From an uncultured Collinsella sp. (GTDB taxonomy: Bacteria > Actinomycetota > Coriobacteriia > Coriobacteriales > Coriobacteriaceae), in NCBI GenBank assembly GCA_900550595.1, contig URTB01000034.1, forward strand, positions 1-10,206: 10,206 nt of DNA, given 5' to 3'. Below the pieces are notes generated by a model, which did no database searches, had not been told where the DNA came from, and saw only the letters and a list, made by a program, of their open reading frames with translations. A program made the position numbers and the translations under genes. This document shows positions 1-6,675 of this stretch, piece by piece. Each line of letters starts with the position of its first letter. Positions within the stretch are counted from its first letter, which is position 1.

Positions 1-791
1 GCGTTATAGCTCATGTAATAGAAAAACGTTGCGGCGAGCAGCATGATGATGGAGCGGCGTACGCCGGCGTCTGCAATGCGATTTTTACCGCCGGCCTCGG
101 GGGAGTCATCTTTGTCAATCTGATCCTCGTCGATGCCCATGGACAGCGATTTCTCGCGCATCTTTTCGACGAGGGCGGGCTCACGGACAAAGACGCCGTA
201 GACAACGGCCGACACGAGGATAAAGGCGGTCTGCAAGATAAAGAGCGGGAGATAATCGGGTTTGTCGGCCTTGGGAACCATGACCGAGATAGCGACGAGC
301 ATAAGGCCCGTTCCCGCATAGCCGACGATCTTTTCGATCGAGTCCGCCTTGGTTCGCAGTGGGCGAGGCGTAATATCGGCCACGATGGCAACCGTCATGG
401 TGCGGTAGGCGCATATTGCCAAAAGCGTGAGGATAATCGCGCCAATGAGCAGAGGTAGGCTGCCCATGTTGTTGGCAATCGCGATGAGCGGGACGGAGAG
501 CATTGCTACCGCGGAGCCGCCCAAGATAAAGGGCGTTCGGCGCCCGAGTTTGCTTGTGCAACGGTCCGAGAGGATGCCAAAGAGCGGAAGCAGGAACAGG
601 CCAAAGACATTATCGATGGCCATGATCGCGCCGGTGAGCGAGTTGGATAGGCCAAAGGTCCCTGTGAGCATCTTGGGAACGATGCCGTCGTAGACCTGCC
701 AAAAACTGATCATGCCCATAAAGGGTAGGGAGGCGAGGGCGACGGCCTTGCTGTCGAGCCGGGCCGCCCGCTTAAGATTTGGTTGGGTCAT
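1..791 (-). CDS. MFS transporter (partial, N-terminal half)
   Basis: Integral-membrane secondary transporter of the major facilitator superfamily. The 263 visible residues cover about six membrane segments (for example near residues 17-36, 53-75, 87-107, 112-138, 155-173 and 181-203), a charged central cytoplasmic loop (about 204-245) and the beginning of segment 7. The C-terminal half lies left of the window. The hallmark loop between segments 2 and 3, SDRCTSKLGRRTPFILGG at 75-92, is the D-R-x-G-R-R type signature seen in MFS proteins, closest by eye to the sugar/cation (GPH or SLC45-like) branch. The ATG at 791 has an AGGAG site seven bases upstream. It follows the M20 peptidase gene by 51 bases with a terminator-like hairpin between them, so it is probably co-transcribed at reduced level. 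Substrate cannot be read from sequence; the peptidase neighbour suggests a peptide-derived or amidated metabolite, which is only inference. Confidence 0.85.
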   Translation of the reverse strand, partial: MTQPNLKRAARLDSKAVALASLPFMGMISFWQVYDGIVPKMLTGTFGLSNSLTGAIMAIDNVFGLFLLPLFGILSDRCTSKLGRRTPFILGGSAVAMLSVPLIAIANNMGSLPLLIGAIILTLLAICAYRTMTVAIVADITPRPLRTKADSIEKIVGYAGTGLMLVAISVMVPKADKPDYLPLFILQTAFILVSAVVYGVFVREPALVEKMREKSLSMGIDEDQIDKDDSPEAGGKNRIADAGVRRSIIMLLAATFFYYMSYN

Positions 792-810
792 GCTGGTTCT
801 CCTGGTCGGT

Positions 811-842
811 AAAAACGGGGAGGGGCGCTATCGGCCCCCGTT
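811..842 (-). terminator. Intercistronic terminator or attenuator hairpin
   Basis: Read on the minus strand, AACGGGG (842-836) can pair with CCCCGTT (820-814), and five T residues follow (815-811). An alternative inner pairing GGGGC/GCCCC (838-834 with 826-822) is also possible. It starts right at the M20 stop codon and ends about 20 bases before the MFS start codon, leaving no room for a separate promoter. It therefore looks like an attenuator that lets only part of transcription pass into the transporter. The fold was judged by eye, not calculated. Confidence 0.5.
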
Positions 843-2264
843 CTACAGTTGTTCAAGGTTAGCGAGAAACGCCACATAGAATTCGATGCCACGCTTGTAG
901 ACGTCGACGCCGATGCGTTCGTTGGCGGCATGGATGAGCTTGCGTGCCTCGCCCGAGTAGATAAAGCCGCAGAAGCGGTAGACGCGATCGCAGATCTCGT
1001 TGAACTCGCGCGAGTCGGTGCAGGAGTTCTGCACGTAGGGGGCAAAGCCGGCCTCGGGATAGACACCAGACACGCAGCGATGGATGTAGTTGAAGGCGGC
1101 ATCGTTTTCGTAAGGCGAGATGGGCGCGGGCTCGGTGTAGGGAATCGCCTCGTTGATTTCGACGGTGACATGGTCGGGGCTTACGCCCGAGGCGCGGCAC
1201 TGCTGAGCGGCGAGCCTGCGAGCGCGCTCAACGGCATCGGCGATGGTCTCGAACGGAGCGATGCGAACGTTGAAATTGGCGCGAGCGATCGGTGACAGCA
1301 CGTTATGCGCGTTGGAGCCTTCGAGCTGCGTGAGCGCATAGGTTGTGCGCAGCATGGCCGAGGTCTCGGGGCTGGCGGCCATAATCTTGGTAACCGCGGG
1401 GCGTGTGAGCCAGAGGTTGCCAAAGATTGCCTGAAACGTCGCGCTGCTGCGGGCACCCAGCTCGGTCAGTGTGGCCTCGACGGCGGGCGTGAGCTGCGGC
1501 TTGCCGGGGTTGGCCGAGATAGTCTCGCATACACGGCAGAGAAGACGGCAGGCATCGTTTGCCGCAGGCGTAGAGGCATGGCCGCCGTCGGCGCGCGCCG
1601 TGACGGCAAGGTCGACGTGGCCCTTCTCGGACACGCCTACCATGGCAACGGGTTCGGTGACGCCGAGCGGGGCGTCGGTTGCCACGGCGCCACCCTCATC
1701 GAGCACCATGTAGGGATGGATGTTATGCTCGCGAAGCCACTGCACTGCATGGGTTGCAGTAGGTGCGGCGATTTCCTCGCCATCGCTCGAGAAGAACCAG
1801 ACATCGCGCGGGGGAACGAAGCCCTGGGCAATCAAATGCTCGGCGGCCTCGAAGAAAGCCGAGACGATGCACTTGGTGTCGAGTGATCCGCGGGCCCAGA
1901 TCTCGCCGTCGAAGATCTCGGCTCCAAAGGGATCGTGCTTCCAGTCTTGGCCCTCGACGGGCACGACGTCCTGATGCGCCATCATGACGATGGGGTCCAA
2001 GGCGGAATCGGCGCCAGGCCAACGCAGGAGCATGCCAAAGTCGTCGACGCGTGTGAGCTCGGCGACTTTAAAGAAATGCGGGTAAAGTCGCTGAAGCGTG
2101 GGAATCCACTGGCTGAAGGGCTCATCGTCGCGCTCGGCGATGTTCTCACGCGAAACGGTGGGGATGCGCAGCAATTCGCAAAAGCGCTCGACGGCTACCT
2201 CGTCTGCCTTGTAGGTGCCTGCATCAAGAGGCGCGCCCTGTGCGACCGATACCGATGCTCCCAT
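843..2264 (-). CDS. M20 family metallopeptidase (CPS1/PM20D1-like)
   Basis: Predicted cytoplasmic two-zinc peptidase or amidohydrolase of 473 residues, the normal length of the carboxypeptidase S branch of M20. Metal and catalytic residues are in the expected order: MMAHQDVVPVEG gives His97 and Asp99; GSLDTK gives the bridging Asp129; SSDGEEI gives catalytic Glu163 and ligand Glu164; LDEGG gives Asp189; LIHAANERI near the C terminus gives His445. A lid/dimerisation domain lies between about 205 and 330. No signal peptide is visible. The ATG at 2264 is preceded by AAAGGAG at seven bases. It lies 110 bases after the aconitase X small subunit with no clear terminator between; a GATAAT at 2304-2309 could be a -10 box but lacks a good -35. 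The family cleaves dipeptides or N-acyl amino acids; which substrate applies here is not determinable. Co-expression with the transporter downstream is likely. Confidence 0.9.
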   Translation of the reverse strand: MGASVSVAQGAPLDAGTYKADEVAVERFCELLRIPTVSRENIAERDDEPFSQWIPTLQRLYPHFFKVAELTRVDDFGMLLRWPGADSALDPIVMMAHQDVVPVEGQDWKHDPFGAEIFDGEIWARGSLDTKCIVSAFFEAAEHLIAQGFVPPRDVWFFSSDGEEIAAPTATHAVQWLREHNIHPYMVLDEGGAVATDAPLGVTEPVAMVGVSEKGHVDLAVTARADGGHASTPAANDACRLLCRVCETISANPGKPQLTPAVEATLTELGARSSATFQAIFGNLWLTRPAVTKIMAASPETSAMLRTTYALTQLEGSNAHNVLSPIARANFNVRIAPFETIADAVERARRLAAQQCRASGVSPDHVTVEINEAIPYTEPAPISPYENDAAFNYIHRCVSGVYPEAGFAPYVQNSCTDSREFNEICDRVYRFCGFIYSGEARKLIHAANERIGVDVYKRGIEFYVAFLANLEQL

Positions 2265-2374
2265 GGTGGGACTCCTTTCGTGTTGTATATCGAATACGTC
2301 AAGATTATCGCCCGCACCGCGCGTGGGAAATGGCGAAACACGTTGTTCATCTGCGGGCGGCGGGTCGGATAGCC

Positions 2375-2818
2375 TTAGCCGACGATGACCGTGCCGTCTT
2401 CGGTCACGGTGATGGCGTCTCCCGTCGACACAGCATCGAGAAACTCATCGCCCAGGTTGTCAATGGTGGGCATGGAGGTGTCGGTCCATACACCCGAGAG
2501 GATCGCGCCAGCGGCGGCAAGGCTGTCAATGGGTTTGGAAAACAGCAGGCATGCGGGTTGGCGCCCCATTTTGGTGGCGCAGAAGAGCACCATGCCGCCT
2601 GTGGTGGAGCCGATAGTCTGCGGAAGACACAAGGCACATCCCGCCAAAGGTTTGCCGTACAAGTCGGGATTGTTTTGGTCGGAACACGTGGCCTTTTTGT
2701 CGCCAAACATCAGTGCCTTCTGAAACGATGCGAGTGTGTTGAGCCCTCCGTGAGAGACAAGTGCCTTGGCGTGGGCAGTTCCGGGGACAACGACGCGGCC
2801 GTGAAAGATTTTTTCCAT
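2375..2818 (-). CDS. Aconitase X small subunit (DUF126 swivel domain)
   Basis: A 147-residue protein matching the aconitase X swivel domain (DUF126), the small partner of DUF521. Together the two form a dehydratase of the aconitase superfamily. Visible family features are the opening FHGRVVVPGTAHAKALVS, a GFxxG-like middle replaced by LMFGDKK, and QTIGSTTGGMVLF at 67-79, the position of the conserved Ser/Gly-rich active-site loop. The frame stays open upstream to 3211, but that part is antisense-like shadow of the large subunit; the ATG at 2818 has AGGAAGG nine bases upstream and begins where family homology begins. It starts 14 bases after the large-subunit stop codon, a tight translational pair. 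Characterised bacterial aconitase X enzymes dehydrate cis-3-hydroxy-L-proline and archaeal ones act on mevalonate 5-phosphate; the substrate of this one is unknown. It is predicted cytoplasmic. Confidence 0.87.
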   Translation of the reverse strand: MEKIFHGRVVVPGTAHAKALVSHGGLNTLASFQKALMFGDKKATCSDQNNPDLYGKPLAGCALCLPQTIGSTTGGMVLFCATKMGRQPACLLFSKPIDSLAAAGAILSGVWTDTSMPTIDNLGDEFLDAVSTGDAITVTEDGTVIVG

Positions 2819-2832
2819 GAGGAGTCGCCTTC

Positions 2833-4110
2833 CTATTTGATTGGTTTTCCGGTGGTGACGTAGGCGAGCACCTCGTCGTCGGTGTAGTAGCGCGATGCCG
2901 AGTACGTACGCAACTTGTTGGAGTTGGTGATGATGGGCATGCTGCCGCACAGCGGGTTGTTGGTGTACATAAGCGGGCAGATGCTCGAGACGACGGCACC
3001 GGTAGTCGAGAGGCGTCTGTATGCCGCAGTCTTGCGGAAGGCGTCTGCCACGGATGGTGCGGCGGTCAGTACGGTGGGTACTTGCACGCGGCAGTTGCCG
3101 GAGGCGCTCAGCCCATCGCAGATGGCGTCTGCCCAATGGACGAGTTGTGCAGACGAGAGGTGGGGGCAGCCGATGAAGGCAAGCTTGGGGCGCGCGCCCG
3201 GGTTCTTCCACATAACGGGGTAGCTCGAGCGGATGCGTTCCAGCTCGGCGTCGTCAATGCGATAGATTCGGGCGTCTGGTGCTATGAGGTGTTCGCCTTG
3301 TTCGACGGCCTCGGGCGTGATGCCGTCCACGTGGTAGAGCCCGACAGCGCCGTTCGATGCGCTGGCGGCGCCCATGTCCTTAAGGTAGTCCTGCGTGCCG
3401 GGTGTGAGTTCGCGGCCAAGCCAGCGGTCGAGGCCTTTAATGTAAGGGACGTCTTCCATCACCTTCATGCCAATGGCGCTGCCAAGCACTTGCGCTTCGG
3501 GCTTGCGCTTGCAGTCGACTTCGATGATCCAGGTCGCCTTGCGGCCCTCATCGGTGAGCAGGCCGAATTCCGGGACAAAGCCGGCAATTGAGCCGAACAT
3601 CTCGATGATGCCGGAGTTGCGATTGCAGCGAGCGCCCAGCACGGAGTTGGCAAAGACCACGGCGCTGCTTTCTGCCCAGCTTAGGATGTCGCCACGCCGA
3701 GGTCGATTGCCAACCTCGGGCTGGTAGCAGGTGCAGGTGAAAGCATCGTTGTCCAATAGACCCATGCTGCGCAGCTGTGCCTCATAATCGTCTTGTTTGG
3801 AATACATAATCTTGAACAGCAGCTTTTGCAGCGGGTTGGCCGGGACGGCGGGGTCGAGGGGCCTCGGGTCGACCGAGAATGACTGACCGGACAGGGCGCC
3901 GTCTTTCAGCAGCTCATCCATAAGGTCATAGACTGGACCGAGCATGGAGAGGCCAAAACTTGTGACAAGATGACCGTTTGCGCCGGTCACGGGAACCATG
4001 CGCTCGGCGCCAAAGCATTCGCCGTACATAACGAGGGTCTTGACCACTTTGGCCATGGCGGGGCCCTTGGCGCCGTCGAGCAGGGCTTGTTGTTGGGAGG
4101 TCAGGTTCAT
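2833..4110 (-). CDS. Aconitase X large catalytic subunit (DUF521)
   Basis: A 425-residue DUF521 protein, the catalytic subunit of split aconitase X, a hydro-lyase that removes water from a hydroxy acid using an iron or iron-sulfur centre. Visible landmarks are TCTCYQPE at 125-132, the strongly conserved WAESSAVVFANSVLGARCNR at 145-164, GCPHLSS at 314-320 and SSICPLMYTNNPLCG at 375-389. Candidate iron ligands are among Cys126, 128, 162, 315, 378 and 388. The start was placed at ATG 4110: an in-frame ATG at 4122 sits directly against AAAGGA and so cannot use it, whereas 4110 has that site about 11 bases upstream. It lies 21 bases after the oxidoreductase stop codon and 14 before the small subunit, so all three are one operon. 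Split subunits are typical of bacterial type II aconitase X. Candidate substrates include hydroxyprolines, but the ene-reductase neighbour suggests some other beta- or alpha-hydroxy acid. Confidence 0.88.
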   Translation of the reverse strand: MNLTSQQQALLDGAKGPAMAKVVKTLVMYGECFGAERMVPVTGANGHLVTSFGLSMLGPVYDLMDELLKDGALSGQSFSVDPRPLDPAVPANPLQKLLFKIMYSKQDDYEAQLRSMGLLDNDAFTCTCYQPEVGNRPRRGDILSWAESSAVVFANSVLGARCNRNSGIIEMFGSIAGFVPEFGLLTDEGRKATWIIEVDCKRKPEAQVLGSAIGMKVMEDVPYIKGLDRWLGRELTPGTQDYLKDMGAASASNGAVGLYHVDGITPEAVEQGEHLIAPDARIYRIDDAELERIRSSYPVMWKNPGARPKLAFIGCPHLSSAQLVHWADAICDGLSASGNCRVQVPTVLTAAPSVADAFRKTAAYRRLSTTGAVVSSICPLMYTNNPLCGSMPIITNSNKLRTYSASRYYTDDEVLAYVTTGKPIK

Positions 4111-4121
4111 CTGTGAGCCCA

Positions 4122-4127
4122 TCCTTT
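4122..4127 (-). promoter_or_regulatory. Ribosome binding site deciding the aconitase X large-subunit start
   Basis: AAAGGA on the minus strand, about 11 bases before ATG 4110 and overlapping ATG 4122. This favours the inner start. The site lies inside a 12-base string AACACGAAAGGA that recurs exactly before the M20 gene (2284-2273). In the aconitase X copy this string also contains the end of the oxidoreductase stop codon. Confidence 0.55.
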
Positions 4128-4131
4128 CGTG

Positions 4132-6453
4132 TTAGATATTGGTGCCGAGTCGGTATGCCGCACGGACCGCTTCGAGCACACGACCGGGTGCAAACCCATC
4201 GCCGATGTTATGCAGCTCGTCTGCGGCGTGCGTCTGCTGCAGTTTGTAGAACAGCGCGTCGTCGGGGTGTCCGCCGCAGGCAATGATTACCAGGTCGCAG
4301 GTTAGCTCGAGTGACTTCCAGTCGTTGCCGATTTTGGGTGCAAGCGGGTTTTCGACGTTCTCGGGCAAGACCGGTGACCACGAGACGTAGGGGTCGGGAA
4401 CGTTTTTGTGGCAGTTGCGACTCAAGTGGAGACGCGCACACCTCGATGGGGCTCCAGACTCGCGTTTGCCGTCGACCTCCGCGCGCTCGACGCGTGTCAT
4501 ATTGAGGAGCCGCACATTGCGTCCCCTGAGCGCATGGAGTAGGTGGCCGCGATTTGCCGTGCAGGCGCCCTGCATCATGTGAGGCAGCATTTCAATTACG
4601 CTGACCTGTGGTATGCCGTGTTCGACAGTGAGCCATTGGGCAACCTCGCAGCCCACGGCCCCTCCGCCAATGATGGTGACGGTTTTGGCGTTGCCAAGCA
4701 GCGCGGGTTGGCGCAGTAGCTGCGTTGCCAGCACGGCATGACCCGATGCTGCAAGCTCCGTAAGACCGGGGATGGGCGGTATTGCATTGGAAGTGCCTGT
4801 CGCGCACACGATTGCGTCGAAGCCTGCTTTTGCAAGATCTTCGGCGCGTGCTGCCCGTCCAAGTTCGAGTGTCAGGTTCCCGTTGGGTTTTTCTGCCTGC
4901 TCGCGCACCTGTCGAACAAGATATGATCGGTAGTTATCGAGGTCGAACTTGATCCGGGCGGCGCTGGCGGAGAGGAGTTTTCCTCCAAGTTCATCTTCGG
5001 CATCGATGAGCTTTACGTCGTGGCCACGACGCGCGGCGATTAGCGCACAGACCATCCCAGCGGGTCCGGCTCCTATCACCGCTATGCGTTTGGGTTCTTT
5101 GGCGGGAGCGGGTGTCTGGGGCATGAGGTATTCAAAGCTGCAGCGTGGATTGACGGCACACTGCGGATGGCCCCCTTCGACAAACTCGTTGAGGCATCCT
5201 TCCTGACATCCGATGCAGGGGCGAATATCTGCCACGCGACCGGCGTACGCCTTGTTGGGCCACTCGGGATCCGCAAGCAGCGGGCGTCCGAGCATGATCA
5301 TATCGGCGTCGCCATTGCGAAGGACGCGTTCGGCAATGTCGGGGTAGCCCAACTTACCCACCGCGACAACGGGTACGGGAAGGCCGGCATTGGAGCGGAT
5401 ATTGTCGGCGGCAAAGCGCTCTCGAACGGCGCGCGCCACGGGAACGAAGCAGCCTGCGGGCATGCTCGCAGGCGGGTGGGGCATCCACCAGTTGTCATAG
5501 CAACCAAGGTCGACGTCAAAGATGTCTACTCCCGCCGCCACGAGCTCTTCCATATAACCCAGGGTCTGTTCGACTGTGCGGCCGCCGCGCATGCGTCCCA
5601 GATAGGTCGAATTCATGACCTGCTCGTCATAGGTTTCCTCGAGTGCAAGCGAAAGGTCGATGCGGTACATGATGGGGTAGTCGGGCCCAACGCGGCGACG
5701 GATTTCTTTGATCATATCGAGGCCAAACTGACGCCAATCGGCATAACGTCCGAGCTTGCGATGGTTAAAGGCGGGGTTTCCGAGCTGCTCGATAAGATAA
5801 CCCTCGTGCCCGTGCAAATAGACGCCATCGATGCCCATGGCATGAGCATCGGCCGCCGCTTGGCCGATATTGTTTACGATACGGCGCAGCTTCTGGTCCG
5901 AGAGGCGCATGCATGGAATGGCGGGGATGTAGTAGTTAGGCAAGAAACTCGCCGAGACCGGAAACTTCTTTTGCGTGATGAGGCATTGCGGGTTGCCCAC
6001 GCGGCCGAGTCCGGCCGTAAGCTGGACAAAAATGCGCGATCCGAAGGCATGGACACCTTGGGCAAGGTCGCGCCAGCCTGCCATAACGGTTCGGCTTCGA
6101 TCGATGCGCGGGAAATAGGTGAGCTTGTCCAGCTCGGTGACCGTGGTATCGATGCCGTGGCTTACCGGTACGAGTCCTGTTGTGATGAGGCCGCAGCCGC
6201 CTTTGGCGCGGGCGAAAAAGTACTGCAGCATCATGTCACTGGGGCGGCCAGTTTCCTCGCACATGTCGATATTGCCCATCGGCGCCATGACAATGCGGTT
6301 TTTGACAGTGAGCTTGTTAATTTTGATGGGAGAGAAGAGCTTGTCAAAAGGATAGAGCTCTTGTGTCATGCGGGACGATCCGCAACCGGAATTTTTGGCG
6401 GGCCAGCTGTCGAATGAGTCGACGAGTTGCTGCACCAGTACGTCTTTTCCCAA
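4132..6453 (-). CDS. OYE-type flavin/4Fe-4S ene-reductase (2,4-dienoyl-CoA reductase/BaiCD-like)
   Basis: Predicted 773-residue NAD(P)H-dependent oxidoreductase that reduces activated C=C bonds. Layout: a unique N-terminal stretch (1-29); an OYE TIM barrel with FMN (about 33-400), including NRIVMAPMG at 52-60 and the active-site motif GVYLHGHEGYLIEQ at 210-223 whose Tyr219 fits the proton donor; a 4Fe-4S motif C413-x2-C416-x3-C420-x11-C432; an FAD-binding GAGPAG at 461-466; and a second dinucleotide-binding IIGGGAVGCE at 594-603. It ends with the family motif GDGFAPGRVLEAVRAAY. It is longer than E. coli FadH-type enzymes because of the N-terminal stretch and an inserted segment at about 660-717. 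Start: TTG 6453, with GAAAGGA six bases upstream. An ATG 11 codons earlier at 6486 lies across the promoter/leader, and the internal ATG at residue 29 lacks a site. First gene of the aconitase X operon, so it may reduce the product of that dehydratase. Other family roles are bile-acid, enoate or aromatic-acid side-chain reduction. Confidence 0.88.
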   Translation of the reverse strand: MGKDVLVQQLVDSFDSWPAKNSGCGSSRMTQELYPFDKLFSPIKINKLTVKNRIVMAPMGNIDMCEETGRPSDMMLQYFFARAKGGCGLITTGLVPVSHGIDTTVTELDKLTYFPRIDRSRTVMAGWRDLAQGVHAFGSRIFVQLTAGLGRVGNPQCLITQKKFPVSASFLPNYYIPAIPCMRLSDQKLRRIVNNIGQAAADAHAMGIDGVYLHGHEGYLIEQLGNPAFNHRKLGRYADWRQFGLDMIKEIRRRVGPDYPIMYRIDLSLALEETYDEQVMNSTYLGRMRGGRTVEQTLGYMEELVAAGVDIFDVDLGCYDNWWMPHPPASMPAGCFVPVARAVRERFAADNIRSNAGLPVPVVAVGKLGYPDIAERVLRNGDADMIMLGRPLLADPEWPNKAYAGRVADIRPCIGCQEGCLNEFVEGGHPQCAVNPRCSFEYLMPQTPAPAKEPKRIAVIGAGPAGMVCALIAARRGHDVKLIDAEDELGGKLLSASAARIKFDLDNYRSYLVRQVREQAEKPNGNLTLELGRAARAEDLAKAGFDAIVCATGTSNAIPPIPGLTELAASGHAVLATQLLRQPALLGNAKTVTIIGGGAVGCEVAQWLTVEHGIPQVSVIEMLPHMMQGACTANRGHLLHALRGRNVRLLNMTRVERAEVDGKRESGAPSRCARLHLSRNCHKNVPDPYVSWSPVLPENVENPLAPKIGNDWKSLELTCDLVIIACGGHPDDALFYKLQQTHAADELHNIGDGFAPGRVLEAVRAAYRLGTNI

Positions 6454-6459
6454 TGAGGT

Positions 6460-6466
6460 TCCTTTC
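6460..6466 (-). promoter_or_regulatory. Ribosome binding site deciding the TTG start
   Basis: GAAAGGA on the minus strand lies six bases before TTG 6453, an optimal distance. It is the only good Shine-Dalgarno match near any in-frame start of the ene-reductase gene, so it supports translation of the N-terminal extension from a non-ATG codon. Confidence 0.7.
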
Positions 6467-6469
6467 AGA

Positions 6470-6519
6470 TGTTGACAAGGTAACAAAGCAGTTTACGTCT
6501 AAATGTTTAATAGTCAACA
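6470..6519. repeat. Inverted repeat flanking the ene-reductase promoter
   Basis: TGTTGAC at 6470-6476 and its exact reverse complement GTCAACA at 6513-6519 are 36 bases apart. On the minus strand the upstream arm contains the -35 hexamer, while the other arm lies in the leader just before the ribosome binding site. Such spacing would suit a regulator bridging the promoter or an mRNA leader stem. Seven-base arms can occur by chance. Confidence 0.4.
6490..6517 (-). promoter_or_regulatory. Promoter of the ene-reductase/aconitase X operon
   Basis: Minus-strand TTGACT (6517-6512) and TAAACT (6495-6490) are separated by 16 bases and resemble the -35 and -10 of a housekeeping sigma factor promoter (five and four of six consensus bases). 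The predicted start would leave a leader of about 30 bases to the TTG start codon. It is the best promoter-like pair in the 222-base gap. Not tested by any score. Confidence 0.5.
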
Positions 6520-6550
6520 ACAAAGGAATGAGTTCGGTGAAGGAAAAAAG

Positions 6551-6604
6551 ACTCAATGAGTGCCAGGTGGCAAGCTGTGCTGCGACATTAGCTCCCAGCT
6601 AATG
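6551..6604. repeat. Cluster of three short palindromes in the divergent control region
   Basis: Three consecutive inverted repeats: ACTCA-A-TGAGT (6551-6561), TGCCA-GG-TGGCA (6561-6572, sharing one base with the first) and CATTAGCT-CCC-AGCTAATG (6586-6604, perfect eight-base arms). None is followed by a T run long enough for a normal terminator in the needed direction, apart from TTTTTT after the small first palindrome on the minus strand. They lie upstream of both divergent genes, so operators for one or more regulators are the natural reading; an RNA hairpin is the alternative. Confidence 0.5.
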
Positions 6605-6675
6605 AATTTGAGCTCGCTGCCTCCTACGATGTGCTGTGTGCCGGCACGGTAGCCGGATCGTGGGAAGGATGCATA

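Noticed and set aside
1305..1886. Plus-strand 193-codon frame
   Set aside because: Antisense shadow within the M20 peptidase gene, with no motif or ribosome site.
2304..2309. GATAAT as promoter of the M20 gene
   Set aside because: The -10 match is fair but no acceptable -35 lies 16-18 bases upstream, so it is only mentioned with the gene.
2819..3211. Upstream extension of the small aconitase X frame
   Set aside because: The extra residues overlap the large-subunit gene in another frame, are Arg/His-rich without family homology, and a good ribosome site supports ATG 2818.
5167..6417. Plus-strand open frame of 416 codons
   Set aside because: Lies fully antisense to the ene-reductase, which has complete domain signatures. 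Its translation shows no recognisable domain and no suitable ribosome site; long antisense frames are common in GC-rich coding DNA.
6586..6604. Perfect hairpin as a rho-independent terminator
   Set aside because: No T run follows on either strand, and no gene ends nearby in a direction that needs one; an operator-like palindrome fits better.
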